A model generated the notes under the pieces. That model saw nothing but the letters and a program-made list of their open reading frames with translations, searched no databases and was not told the DNA's origin. 41,701 nt of DNA from positions 1 through 41,701 of the IMG/VR virus record IMGVR_UViG_3300042343_000421, one strand, 5' to 3'. Within the stretch, counting starts at the first letter, position 1; each line of letters opens with the position of its first letter. This document shows, piece after piece, positions 1-8,527 of this stretch. A program made the translations under genes and the position numbers. The stretch comes from a virus.

Positions 1-689
1 AATTTTTCTTCAGGAATATCGATATAGTGTTCTTCGAATACGGTTTTTAAAGACTCAATAAAGCCTTCTGCAATTTCAGTTCTTAAACCTGATTCAACTG
101 CTAATTTATTTTCTTCCATCCAAGATTCAGTAACGTAATCTAGATATTCATCAACTTTATTAGTAAAATCTTCTTTCATATCTTCATAAGCTTCTTCGAA
201 TTGAGCAACATAATGTGCTTCTAATTCTTCAGCTAATTCTCCAACTTTTGATTTTACTGCAGCTTCAAAGATAGCAGATGCTTTACGTTTGAAACTTTCT
301 GATAAGTTTTCGCCAGCCATTAACGCTGCGATATCTTCATTTACTTCATCTTCTTCGTCATCTGGTTCGCCTTCTTCATTAACACCTTTTTTAGGATGAA
401 GATTTACTTTTGTGTTAGCTTTTGAAACAGTGTCAGCTGGTTGTGGTGGTAAATGTTTAGCAGGTTCTTGTCCAACTGGTGGTGTTTGTCCTGGAGGAGT
501 TGCTGTTGGAGCTTCAACATATGGTTTTTCCCAATCTGCATTTCCTGTATCGCATGCTGTGGTTTTATTAGCTGTGTCATGCAATTTTTGACCTTGACCA
601 AATGAATCTTGTTTTGTATCTTTGTCTTTTCTGTTGCCGTTTAGGATATCCATTGCAGCTTCAGAAAGATTTAAATTTTTTTGTGACAT
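1..689 (-). CDS. gp22: Prohead core scaffolding protein (gp22-like), 3'-truncated by the window edge
   Basis: Internal scaffold around which the T4-type prohead shell assembles; in the family it is later degraded by the gp21 protease. The frame is open from ATG at 689 to base 1, giving 229 residues without a stop (T4 gp22 is about 270). Visible regions: a polar N-terminus, a Pro/Gln-rich linker at about 61-85, an acidic patch at 105-119, then a long charged helical region from about 120 (FKRKASAIFEAAV, VDEYLDYVTESWMEENKLA, GLRTEIAEGFIESLK), which is the part typical of gp22 scaffolds. An AGGAG Shine-Dalgarno lies 8 bases before the ATG, and a late promoter lies at 721-728. It follows gp21 in transcription, as in T4; the major capsid gene would be expected just beyond base 1. 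The assignment is by recognition of the C-terminal half and by gene order. Confidence 0.9.
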   Translation of the reverse strand, partial: MSQKNLNLSEAAMDILNGNRKDKDTKQDSFGQGQKLHDTANKTTACDTGNADWEKPYVEAPTATPPGQTPPVGQEPAKHLPPQPADTVSKANTKVNLHPKKGVNEEGEPDDEEDEVNEDIAALMAGENLSESFKRKASAIFEAAVKSKVGELAEELEAHYVAQFEEAYEDMKEDFTNKVDEYLDYVTESWMEENKLAVESGLRTEIAEGFIESLKTVFEEHYIDIPEEK

Positions 690-720
690 CAAATATCTCC
701 TATTAGATTTTTATAATAAT

Positions 721-728
721 TATTTATA
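721..728 (-). promoter_or_regulatory. T4-type late promoter for gp22
   Basis: TATTTATA on the plus strand is TATAAATA on the minus strand, the exact T4 late promoter -10 element. It lies in the 55-base gap between gp21 and gp22, 32 bases before the gp22 start codon, leaving room for a short leader carrying the AGGAG at 697-701. Confidence 0.75.
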
Positions 729-744
729 TAAATTAATTTTTGTA

Positions 745-1386
745 TTAAAGTTTTCTTAAAAAGTTTTCGAAGATTTTAAGAGCCATTGGTTCAACTTCTT
801 TTGCTGATAGTTTTCTTAAAGTATCTCTTGATTCTTCTAGATATTGTTCAACCCAACCTTTTCCTTCAACAAACATCCATTCTTTTCCTTCCATTAAACC
901 TTCAACATAACAATCTTTACCTGATGGATCTAATACAATATCAACTGTTACTAAACGAAAATCTGGTTGGACATATTTAATTCCATTTGATTCTTTAATA
1001 GACCCCAATCCTCTGGTAGAAACCCCGAAATTAACTCCAGCATCAATAAATGATTTTACGATATTACCATTAGGAGTATCTAAAACTTTAGCTTCTCCAA
1101 AACAACGGTGATCATCAAAATCTAATTTAGTGATAAGATGCGATACTTTATCTGGGTTAATTTGAGGACCTTCTGGGTGAGATAATTCACCTAAAGATCT
1201 ACGAGTATCTATATAATCTCTTTTATATCTTGCAACTTCTGGCATCATATGTTCTTTAACATATACTCTGCCATTTCTATTTTGTTCGTTGCAATGAATA
1301 AAATATCCTTTAATAGTATGGTTCTTTTTACCGTTAGCTTCTTCTACTAGAACTTCTGTTTCGGTAAACTCATTTAACAATTTCAT
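745..1386 (-). CDS. gp21: Prohead core protein protease (gp21-like)
   Basis: Serine protease that is packaged in the T4 prohead, cleaves scaffold and shell proteins and then itself. The 213 residues match the gp21 (herpesvirus-assemblin-like) family: an N-terminal strand region ending GYFIHCNEQNRNGRVY, the GELSHPEG block with probable catalytic His70, and the GVSTRGLGS block with probable nucleophile Ser123, followed by DFRLVTVDIVLDPS. The His and Ser assignments come from motif recognition, not a structure. The start is ATG at 1386 with AGGAG about 9 bases upstream, inside the preceding 144-residue ORF, so the two genes overlap by 17 bases and are probably co-translated. Length is close to that of T4 gp21. 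Position between portal and scaffold genes is the T4 order. Confidence 0.93.
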   Translation of the reverse strand: MKLLNEFTETEVLVEEANGKKNHTIKGYFIHCNEQNRNGRVYVKEHMMPEVARYKRDYIDTRRSLGELSHPEGPQINPDKVSHLITKLDFDDHRCFGEAKVLDTPNGNIVKSFIDAGVNFGVSTRGLGSIKESNGIKYVQPDFRLVTVDIVLDPSGKDCYVEGLMEGKEWMFVEGKGWVEQYLEESRDTLRKLSAKEVEPMALKIFENFLRKL

Positions 1387-1804
1387 CGTTTGTTAACTCC
1401 TGTTGTTGACCAGATTCTTCCGATAAATCTGTTGATTCTAATTGAGCAGCCTGTTCCAAAATTTCTAAGAAACTTTTATCCGAAACGTGTAATTGTTCTG
1501 CTAATTCTTCGTTATTGCTAATAAAATTTAAAATTACATCAGCGCATTCTTTATTTATATTTAATTCAGATAAATCATTAAATATAATAGACTGAATATC
1601 ATCATTCTCTGATATTTGAGTTAATTTTTCTAATACAGATTCTGATGTATTAGAAAATTTAGATCCATCCAATGGAACAGTAATATATTGATTTAAATGC
1701 TCTGAGTGATACAGTGCAACTTGCTGTCCATTAGGAAATCTTTGTATATAAGTTCTTTTTAGGATTAATACCTGCGGTAAATCTCTATGTATTGTCTTAG
1801 TCAT
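1370..1804 (-). CDS. Small protein between portal and protease genes, unknown function
   Basis: A 144-residue acidic protein that I cannot assign to a family with confidence. The N-terminal third (ITVPLD, HRDLPQVLILKRTYIQRFPNG) looks like a small beta domain; the C-terminal two thirds is Glu/Gln/Ser-rich and probably helical (ILEQAAQLESTDLSEESGQQQ). It overlaps gp20 by 8 bases and gp21 by 17 bases, so it is locked into the head-assembly operon and is real by layout. In T4 the same slot holds the small prohead core proteins gp67 and gp68. A core or assembly role is plausible by position only; no sequence similarity to gp67 or gp68 was visible to me. Confidence 0.75.
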   Translation of the reverse strand: MTKTIHRDLPQVLILKRTYIQRFPNGQQVALYHSEHLNQYITVPLDGSKFSNTSESVLEKLTQISENDDIQSIIFNDLSELNINKECADVILNFISNNEELAEQLHVSDKSFLEILEQAAQLESTDLSEESGQQQELTNDEIVK

Positions 1805-3476
1805 AGTACGGATTCTTTTTATCAGTAGCTGATTGTTTATTTGGTTTTGTTGTTGGACGACCTATAGATGGATCTTGATCATTTGCATCTTGATCATTTG
1901 GAACTCCATCACCATCTGAATCTAGGTTAGGATCGCCGCTAGGGAAACCGCCATCTCCACCTAAACCTGCCATTGGGTCATTAAGTAATTTTGGATCAGG
2001 ATACAAATTATTAGCAATTTCTTGCTCAATTTCTTTTTGCATTTGGTCAATTTCATCTTCGTCCATTTTCAAGATATTTTTCTGGATCCAAGCTTGTGAA
2101 TAATATGTACCTTTATATGGATCAACTACCGCTAATAAATTTAATCTATTTTGCAATAGTTCAGCATCTTTCATTTCAGCATAATTATTATCTCTAACAA
2201 AATCATAATTGAAATCTTGTTTATAGACATCAAATTCTTCGTCAGAACAAATACCTTTTAATTGACACTGAACTTTTAATGCTTGATCAAATACATCAGT
2301 AAATTTATTTCTTAACCTTTGAATTGCTTTATCAAATTTAATTTCATCTCTGGAAATTACTTGATTAGTTCCAACATCAAATGCGCTATCTGGTTGTACT
2401 AATCTAGAGAATGGAACTCCAAGAGCTTTATATAATTTCTTCTCAAAATATTCTACCATTGACATATCATCAAATGCAGCTGATGATGGTAATGTTGTGA
2501 TTTCTGTTGATTTATTATCAGAACGTCTAGGAAGCCAAAAATCATCCATCATAGAAAGGAATCTTCTATCGTCTCTGATTTCTCCAGTAGATGCATCATA
2601 AACAACTTTATTTTTATATTTGGTCATAATATCTTTAAGATATTGTTCTGCCTTCATTTTAGGCAAATTACCAACATCAATATAAAAAATACGTCTTTCT
2701 GGCGCTCTTGATACTTTATAAATTACACTAGCATCTTCAATCATTCTTAATTGGTTAAGAGGTTTAATTGCTTTGTGTAAATTACTTAATACTATTGAGC
2801 GTTTTGCGTCTAATATTCCAGATGTAACACTAATCATTGAATCTGGAGCGATTCTTAATCCTGAATTTGTTAGGTTTGATTTTGTTGAAATAACATCTGA
2901 ATAGATATAATATTCGACATAACCCGCAACAATATCATATCCAGTTGTTTTGTCTTTTACTTTTTTAATTTCGCGAATTTTTGTTATTTTACGTGGATCC
3001 GTGTAACGCAACTCTTGAATACCACCAGAAGTATTTTCTTTATCAAGAATGATATTGTAATACATTCTTCCATCGATATAAAATCTTCTAAAAATATCTT
3101 GACCCAATTGTTTAAAATTTAAAAGAGTCAAGATATTATCAAATTCATCTTCAATAGCTTTTTTAATTTTTGGGGTAACTTTTAAGTTATCTAAATTTAA
3201 TTTTACAATAACCCCTTCTTCGTTTACAATTGCTTCATTGACGATATCGTCAACTGCGCTTTCAATTTCTGGCTGCATAGCCATTTCGCGATATCTAGTA
3301 ATTAACTCAACATCGTTTTTGTAATTTGAATCTAGGTCAATCGATGTGCCATAATGTGCTGCTGCAGTAATAGTTACTGCACCATCATCTAATACTGGCG
3401 CTGAAAAAGAAGGTAGCACTTCCTGTGCTGGTGTATCTTTCCCTATTTTAAAACCGAATAATGAAAATTTAGCCAA
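1797..3476 (-). CDS. gp20: Portal vertex protein (gp20-like)
   Basis: Forms the dodecameric portal at the special head vertex, which nucleates prohead assembly, conducts DNA during packaging and joins head to neck. The 559 residues (T4: 524) show the gp20 pattern: APVLDDGAVTI near the N-terminus, the YREMAMQPEIESAVDDIVNEAIV helix, the RAPERRIFYIDVGNLPK stretch, and YDASTGEIRDDRRFLSMMDDFWLPRR. The start is a TTG at 3476; an in-frame stop lies four codons upstream and no ATG lies near the N-terminus, so TTG is the only reasonable start, with AAAAAGG about 11 bases before it. The C-terminal 50 residues carry an unusual Asp-rich stretch with DSDGDGVPNDQDANDQDP at about 519-536, absent from T4 gp20 as I know it. 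Confidence 0.95.
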   Translation of the reverse strand: MAKFSLFGFKIGKDTPAQEVLPSFSAPVLDDGAVTITAAAHYGTSIDLDSNYKNDVELITRYREMAMQPEIESAVDDIVNEAIVNEEGVIVKLNLDNLKVTPKIKKAIEDEFDNILTLLNFKQLGQDIFRRFYIDGRMYYNIILDKENTSGGIQELRYTDPRKITKIREIKKVKDKTTGYDIVAGYVEYYIYSDVISTKSNLTNSGLRIAPDSMISVTSGILDAKRSIVLSNLHKAIKPLNQLRMIEDASVIYKVSRAPERRIFYIDVGNLPKMKAEQYLKDIMTKYKNKVVYDASTGEIRDDRRFLSMMDDFWLPRRSDNKSTEITTLPSSAAFDDMSMVEYFEKKLYKALGVPFSRLVQPDSAFDVGTNQVISRDEIKFDKAIQRLRNKFTDVFDQALKVQCQLKGICSDEEFDVYKQDFNYDFVRDNNYAEMKDAELLQNRLNLLAVVDPYKGTYYSQAWIQKNILKMDEDEIDQMQKEIEQEIANNLYPDPKLLNDPMAGLGGDGGFPSGDPNLDSDGDGVPNDQDANDQDPSIGRPTTKPNKQSATDKKNPYYD

Positions 3477-3518
3477 AATAAATTACCTTTTTAATTATTT
3501 AATAGTATATTCTATATA

Positions 3519-4073
3519 TTAGGTTGTAACTTGAGTCGCGCCAGCTGCGCCAGCATATGCTTCCCAATATTGATATGAGAATGTAACATTAAATTCTTCA
3601 ATTCTGTCATTAGAACCCCAATCAAGACCAATTGGATCAATTGTTGATGGGAATAGTCCAACAAATTTATATGTTTTTATTTGTGATCCATCTTTACCGT
3701 ATTGTGTGACAGTAGCGTCAGCAGAATAAGTTGTAGAATTAATTGCTCCAGTAGCACGAACATTTAAACTATGGCTATTTAATTTATCAGACCAAACTTC
3801 AAATGCATTTCTTACGATAAAGTCTTCGTCATTAATAACTGTAATACTCCAATCAGGAAATTGTCTATCTCCAGGAAATTTTACTTGACGACCGAAATAA
3901 TATTGTGATGCAACACCAACAATTGATGGAGGCAATGATGTTGCATGTGCCATAAATGTTAATTTTGATGACACACCAGTTGAAAATGGAAACGTAACTG
4001 AAACTGAAAATAGATTAGGTCTTGCCCCATCCTTTACCATTTCAGATCTAAATTGATTTATATTGAACGCCAT
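3519..4073 (-). CDS. gp19: Tail tube protein (gp19-like)
   Basis: Hexamers of this protein stack to form the inner tail tube through which DNA passes. The 184 residues (T4: 163) open with MAFNINQFRSEMVKDGARPN followed by FSVSVTFPF, the typical gp19 start, and contain the GRQVKFPGDRQFPDWSITV block and the FNVTFSYQYWEA C-terminal strand shared by gp19-type tubes. ATG at 4073 is preceded by ACAAGGAGTA, an excellent Shine-Dalgarno, also used by gp18. A late promoter lies 45 bases upstream, so gp19 can be transcribed apart from gp18, which fits the need for many copies. It is followed by gp20 after 42 bases. Confidence 0.94.
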   Translation of the reverse strand: MAFNINQFRSEMVKDGARPNLFSVSVTFPFSTGVSSKLTFMAHATSLPPSIVGVASQYYFGRQVKFPGDRQFPDWSITVINDEDFIVRNAFEVWSDKLNSHSLNVRATGAINSTTYSADATVTQYGKDGSQIKTYKFVGLFPSTIDPIGLDWGSNDRIEEFNVTFSYQYWEAYAGAAGATQVTT

Positions 4074-4117
4074 GTTCAGATACTCCTTGTTTTAAAATTG
4101 TGTAATATTCTTTTAAT

Positions 4118-4125
4118 TATTTATA
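4118..4125 (-). promoter_or_regulatory. T4-type late promoter for gp19
   Basis: TATTTATA on the plus strand gives TATAAATA on the minus strand, 45 bases before the gp19 ATG and just after the gp18/gp19 intergenic hairpin. It is an exact match to the T4 late -10 element, in a 97-base intergenic gap. Confidence 0.75.
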
Positions 4126-4129
4126 AGGG

Positions 4130-4157
4130 TTGGCGGCAAAGTTTCCTCTACCGCCAA
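4130..4157 (-). promoter_or_regulatory. GAAA-capped hairpin between gp18 and gp19
   Basis: Read on the minus strand, TTGGCGGTAGAG pairs along its full 12 bases with CTTTGCCGCCAA, with two G-U wobbles, closing on a GAAA (GNRA-type) tetraloop. It begins 14 bases after the gp18 stop codon. No run of T follows it on the minus strand, so it is not a standard intrinsic terminator. An mRNA 3'-end stabiliser, a processing site or a weak attenuator are the likely roles. Confidence 0.7.
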
Positions 4158-4170
4158 AAAATCATATTAC

Positions 4171-6303
4171 TTAAAATTTACCAGCAACTTCAGTAAAGTC
4201 AACTCCAGTACGAACTGCTACGAAATTCAATTGGATGAAGTTAATAGATCTAGCTGGTTTGATATAAATATCACCAATAAATCTATTGGTATCAATAACT
4301 TCAGGAGTATTATTTGATTCGTCGCAAATAACTTTGAAGTCATAAATCCCTCTACGACCTTTTACATCTCTTAAGAATGGTTCAACCATAGCTACGAATT
4401 GTGCTCTTGTGAACGCATCGTTGAATTCAAATAGAGAGTATTTTGCTGCAATTGCAATAGCTTTTTCTAAAACAATAAACAATCTACGAACATTGATTCT
4501 ATCGAATGCAGATGGTTTTTTCTGCATAGTTTTATCGCCATAAAGAATAATACCTTCTCCTGGAAATGCTAATACAGGATTAATACCATTTTTATATAAT
4601 TCGTCTCTTTGAGCTTTAGTTGGATTATATGATACTTTAATTGCGTTTAGAATTTGACCGCGATTAAACCCTGCAGGCGACCACCATGGATCTCTGGTAT
4701 TATCAGTTCTTGCACATAAACCAGCAATATCACCATTTAATGGAACATAACGATATTTATTGTTATATTTATCAAATTGATATTTCCAACCAGAATCAAA
4801 TACTGAATATGAAGTTGATGGGGATAATCCATTTCTATATTCAATAATTTTATCAATATCAACTGCTGATACTGCGTCTGCTCTTTTTGGAGAAACGAAT
4901 GCAACGCAATCTTTTCTTTCATTAGCAATACTTAAACAGCGAGATAATGTTCCAGGACGTTGACTGCAATCACCAGTAATTAATAATGAAATATCAGATT
5001 CATCTGCATTTTGGAATAAATTATATGCTGTTATATAATCAGAATCAAGAGCAGAATCATCTGTTCCATTTGATAATTTTACAGAATAGTTTGGTAATTT
5101 GTCATAAGAAAGACCGTTATTTGTAACTAATCCCCAATTAGAAGAACCTGATACATGATTTGCAACATAAATGTATTTTGATTCATTAAAGATTCTAGTT
5201 GCATAATAATTTGGAGAACCATCATCTGTTGTAGCATTATCTGCTTTAGATAGATGTGCAAATTTTTCTAATACAGTTCCTCTTTCGCCTGTAAATTTAC
5301 CATCAGTATCAATTACAATAACGTGTAATTCATCATTTGATGAACCTTTTGATTCAACTGTTGATGATGTAGATGGAGCGCTATCAAAATTGTCCGCATA
5401 TGCCCATTTTGTTGTAGCTGTTGCGTTATTTTTTTGAGTTTCTGCGCCTGTAGTTAATGTAATATTTGTAGAAACTAAATTAGTTGAACCAATGCTACCT
5501 ACAGTATATGTATAACCATCAATGGTAATACTATCTCCTGCATTTAAGAATGTATTAGCTAATCCAGTATTTAAAACTGCACTTGTACTATGTAAAGTAG
5601 TATTTGCTGTTAATCCAGTTCTTCTAAATGCGTTTTCAGAAGAACAAACTGAAACTGTTAAAGAATTACCGAAATCTCCTGGATAACGACCATAAAACGC
5701 ACCGAATTTAGGATGTTGACCAAGTGAGAAATTAATCTCATAATCTTCTTCATTAGCAATACTAACATTAGTTTCATATGTTGGTAAAGTAATTGAACCT
5801 GCAGTTGCATTTCCTATTAAATTATTAACAACAAGAGCTGTATTGCCGTTATAAATTTCGACAACTTCTAATACAGATGTATTTGCTCCGTAAGATATTG
5901 TAAATTCGTCTCCGCTTGCCAAATAATCTGCTATATCAGTATTAAATCTAATATAATTGTTACCACTAGTTGCATCAGCAGCTACTGTTTCAAGATCTAT
6001 CAATTCAGAGATAGATGTTGCATTAAACGTAGTAGTATCGTTGATTGCTCTGACAACTCTAATGTTATTGGTATATGCCAAGAAATTAGCAGCAGAAAAA
6101 AATGATGTGTATGTGTTGCTATCGTTATTAGGTTTACCGAAAATAGATACTAATTTATTTTCTGAATCTACTAATGTTCTGATATTTGCTGGTCCCCAGC
6201 TGAATTGTCCAGCGAATGCTCCAACCGATGAACTAACGCCTGGAACGACATTAGTCAAATCAATTTCAGATACATTTACTCCTGGTGATAATTGAAACCC
6301 CAT
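4171..6303 (-). CDS. gp18: Contractile tail sheath protein (gp18-like)
   Basis: Forms the contractile sheath around the tail tube. The 710 residues (T4: 659) begin MGFQLSPGVNVSEIDLTNVV, the characteristic sheath N-terminus, followed by SSVGAFAGQFSWGP. The C-terminal third holds the conserved sheath core: DPWWSPAGFNRG, NGINPVLAFPGEGIILYGDKTM, INVRRLFIVLEKAI and the closing INFIQLNFVAVRTGVDFTEV strand. The central, variable part (about residues 80-330) is Thr/Asn/Ser-rich and probably forms the outward domains. ATG at 6303 has ACAAGGAGTA upstream and a late promoter 48 bases away. A GAAA-capped hairpin follows its stop codon. Confidence 0.95.
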   Translation of the reverse strand: MGFQLSPGVNVSEIDLTNVVPGVSSSVGAFAGQFSWGPANIRTLVDSENKLVSIFGKPNNDSNTYTSFFSAANFLAYTNNIRVVRAINDTTTFNATSISELIDLETVAADATSGNNYIRFNTDIADYLASGDEFTISYGANTSVLEVVEIYNGNTALVVNNLIGNATAGSITLPTYETNVSIANEEDYEINFSLGQHPKFGAFYGRYPGDFGNSLTVSVCSSENAFRRTGLTANTTLHSTSAVLNTGLANTFLNAGDSITIDGYTYTVGSIGSTNLVSTNITLTTGAETQKNNATATTKWAYADNFDSAPSTSSTVESKGSSNDELHVIVIDTDGKFTGERGTVLEKFAHLSKADNATTDDGSPNYYATRIFNESKYIYVANHVSGSSNWGLVTNNGLSYDKLPNYSVKLSNGTDDSALDSDYITAYNLFQNADESDISLLITGDCSQRPGTLSRCLSIANERKDCVAFVSPKRADAVSAVDIDKIIEYRNGLSPSTSYSVFDSGWKYQFDKYNNKYRYVPLNGDIAGLCARTDNTRDPWWSPAGFNRGQILNAIKVSYNPTKAQRDELYKNGINPVLAFPGEGIILYGDKTMQKKPSAFDRINVRRLFIVLEKAIAIAAKYSLFEFNDAFTRAQFVAMVEPFLRDVKGRRGIYDFKVICDESNNTPEVIDTNRFIGDIYIKPARSINFIQLNFVAVRTGVDFTEVAGKF

Positions 6304-6350
6304 AAATTGTACTCCTTGTTATAAAAATAGAAAGTCAGTTTTCATAGAGG

Positions 6351-6358
6351 TATTTATA
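6351..6358 (-). promoter_or_regulatory. T4-type late promoter for gp18
   Basis: TATTTATA on the plus strand, TATAAATA on the minus strand, lies in the 72-base gap between gp17 and gp18, 48 bases before the gp18 ATG. The spacing is almost the same as for the gp19 promoter. Confidence 0.75.
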
Positions 6359-6375
6359 ATTTCTAGCATTTATGA

Positions 6376-8091
6376 TTAATAGTAAAAACCAGCAGGTTCA
6401 ACTACTTCCCATAAATCTCCATCTTCAAGATTATATTTGTCCATTAAAGTATTACTAAATTGTGGCATAGGAGGAACATCAATATCATCTTCTTTTGCAT
6501 AATTATTTTCTATTTGTAAACGCTTACGAATATCTGTTGATGATAATTCTATAAATAATTTTTGAGTTGATAACCAAGCAAAAATAACAAGAGTCATTGC
6601 TAAATCATCATTTGCTCCTTCTTCAGCTGCAAATGAATTATTTGTTGCAATAAAACGAGTTAATTCATATATAGTTTCACTAGAATTAATTCTTAATTTA
6701 TCAGTTTCAATTAAAGTTTTTAATGTAGTACAACCAACACGTTTTACTAATGGGCTCATATTAACGCCATTTTGTGTTGCTTTACCATTCTCACTTATTT
6801 GTTGAGCTTTTTTGTTTCCTGCATAAACTTTTAATACATTTTCGTATTCTAAATCTTGAAATAGAGTATCAGCAACTGTTGGGTTATTATTTACCTCAAT
6901 TAATACATATGCATTATTGTAATATTCTCCAGCCATTTTAATAATATCTGGGAATAACATTGGATGCAATTGATTATTTCTATATGTAGCTACTTGTGTA
7001 TATGGAATCGTTGATACGTCAAAAATAGAAAATGCAGCATAGTCTAGATTTTTGCCCTCTGAAACATCAACAGTCATAGCATAGATATGATCTTTATCTA
7101 TTTGTTTTTTAGTTTCATCATCAAAAGATTCTTTAACTGGAGGAATAAAAATATCCATTTCATTTGGAATTGTTACTCCAGAAAATATTTCATCATCAGT
7201 GTCTAATGGATCTATTGCAACAAGAGTTTGTAATTTGGAACCATCTATTAGCGTATTTGTAGAACCTAAAAATTCGCAACCAAATTCTTGATTAAACTGA
7301 CGAGCAGATGTATTTCTAATCGTAGTTTCTTTCCAGTTTTCATCACGACCTGGAACTTTAGACCAATGAATATCAACAGCTTTATAATCACTTTTTTTAT
7401 TAACCGCATCCATCCACATTTTGTAGTATAAATTCATACCACGCGGAGTAGATACAATAATAATTTTTGTTGTTTTACCGGATGAAATTACAGGATATGT
7501 TGAAGTAAAAAACTCTTCAGCTAAGTTATTATGAACGTGAGCAAATTCGTCCATAAATACAAGATTAAATGATCCACCACGAACGGAACTGGCAGCAGTA
7601 GAAGCTGCTAACATCTTTGAACCATTTTCTAGTTCAATACTACCTTTATTCCATATGACAATACCTTGTTGAAGCCACATAGGTAAATTTTCATACGCTA
7701 ATTGATATCTAGACAGAATCTCAACAGCTAATGATTTTTTATTTGCTGTGATAGCAATATTATAATTTTCAGTAAATAATGATAACCATAAAAGATACCC
7801 AACAGAAGTTGTTGTTTTACCTGACTGACGACCAATCCTTACAATAGAAAATCTGTTGTCATGAAATGCTTGAACCATTTCTTCTTGATAATCGTGCATG
7901 TCAAAATACACAAGACCTTCATCAAGATTAATAATTTTTACATAATTGCGAATAAAATATATTGGATCATTAATGCATTTTCTAAGTTCATCTTTTTGAT
8001 GCTGCTCGTATTCCCAATTTTCAATACCAGCTCTTCTTAGATTAGGATTATCCCTATAATATAATTTATTGCTACCCTCAAAATCTATCAT
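6376..8091 (-). CDS. gp17: Terminase large subunit, packaging ATPase and nuclease (gp17-like)
   Basis: Motor that docks on the portal, drives DNA into the prohead and cuts the concatemer. The 571 residues (T4: 610) carry a complete ATPase: Walker A GRQSGKTT at 87-94, Walker B LVFMDEFA at 177-184 with Asp181 and Glu182, and the STPRG coupling motif at about 214-218. The C-terminal RNase H-like nuclease has its acidic triad: Asp342 in MTVDVSEG, Glu399 in VLIEVNNN, and Asp495/Asp496 in GANDDLAMT. All expected catalytic residues are present, so it should be active. ATG at 8091 overlaps the gp16 stop as ATGA, indicating coupled translation of the two subunits. Confidence 0.97.
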   Translation of the reverse strand: MIDFEGSNKLYYRDNPNLRRAGIENWEYEQHQKDELRKCINDPIYFIRNYVKIINLDEGLVYFDMHDYQEEMVQAFHDNRFSIVRIGRQSGKTTTSVGYLLWLSLFTENYNIAITANKKSLAVEILSRYQLAYENLPMWLQQGIVIWNKGSIELENGSKMLAASTAASSVRGGSFNLVFMDEFAHVHNNLAEEFFTSTYPVISSGKTTKIIIVSTPRGMNLYYKMWMDAVNKKSDYKAVDIHWSKVPGRDENWKETTIRNTSARQFNQEFGCEFLGSTNTLIDGSKLQTLVAIDPLDTDDEIFSGVTIPNEMDIFIPPVKESFDDETKKQIDKDHIYAMTVDVSEGKNLDYAAFSIFDVSTIPYTQVATYRNNQLHPMLFPDIIKMAGEYYNNAYVLIEVNNNPTVADTLFQDLEYENVLKVYAGNKKAQQISENGKATQNGVNMSPLVKRVGCTTLKTLIETDKLRINSSETIYELTRFIATNNSFAAEEGANDDLAMTLVIFAWLSTQKLFIELSSTDIRKRLQIENNYAKEDDIDVPPMPQFSNTLMDKYNLEDGDLWEVVEPAGFYY

Positions 8092-8525
8092 TCATTATTC
8101 TCATTTTTAATAGATCGAATCAAATCTTTAGTTGAACCAACAAAAACTGCATTCTTAATATTTTGGGTAACGTTTTCTTTTTTTCCTGTAATATCACGCA
8201 TTTTCTTTTGAACTTCAAGTAATTCTTTTGATGCGTCAACGACAGTTTTGATCATATTACCAGCAACTTCAAAATCTCTAGCTTTTTCTGATTGTCGTGC
8301 AATTGCTAACATATCATCAATAGCTTCAGTTCCTTTTGCAATCAACGAATCAATACTTTCCCTAGTTTTTTCATAATCAGTTTTTAAATCGTGATCTAGT
8401 AAAGTAGACAAATCATGAGTTGATTGTTCTGCGGGCAAAAATTCTGCGAATTCGGTTTCTTCTTCAATCACCAATGGAGGAACATTAAATATTTCCTCCA
8501 TTGTTTTATTAAATTTAGATGTCAT
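8088..8525 (-). CDS. gp16: Terminase small subunit (gp16-like)
   Basis: Regulatory subunit that recognises DNA for packaging and stimulates the gp17 ATPase. The 145 residues (T4: 164) begin with an acidic tail (MEEIFNVPPLVIEEETEFAE) and are then mostly helical, with long charged helices (DYEKTRESIDSLIAKGTEAIDDMLAIARQSEKARD, in pieces; VVDASKELLEVQKKMRDITG) as expected for a gp16 oligomerisation core. It sits between gp15 and gp17 as in T4, starting 2 bases after the gp15 stop in gene order and overlapping gp17 by 4 bases. Assigned by N-terminal motif, helical pattern and position. Confidence 0.9.
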   Translation of the reverse strand: MTSKFNKTMEEIFNVPPLVIEEETEFAEFLPAEQSTHDLSTLLDHDLKTDYEKTRESIDSLIAKGTEAIDDMLAIARQSEKARDFEVAGNMIKTVVDASKELLEVQKKMRDITGKKENVTQNIKNAVFVGSTKDLIRSIKNENNE

Positions 8526-8527
8526 AA

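Noticed and set aside
1552-1559. Minus-strand TATAAATA inside the 144-residue gene, before gp21
   Set aside because: It is in coding sequence and 166 bases from the gp21 start, unlike the 32-48 base spacing at nearly all the intergenic sites. A real role is possible but unsupported.
4130-4157. Calling the gp18/gp19 hairpin an intrinsic terminator
   Set aside because: Neither strand has a T-run after the stem; on the minus strand it is followed by CCCTTATAAATA.
4263-4270. Plus-strand TATAAATA within gp18
   Set aside because: No plus-strand gene follows; it arises from the codons of the Asp-Ile-Tyr-Ile segment and is expected by chance in AT-rich DNA.
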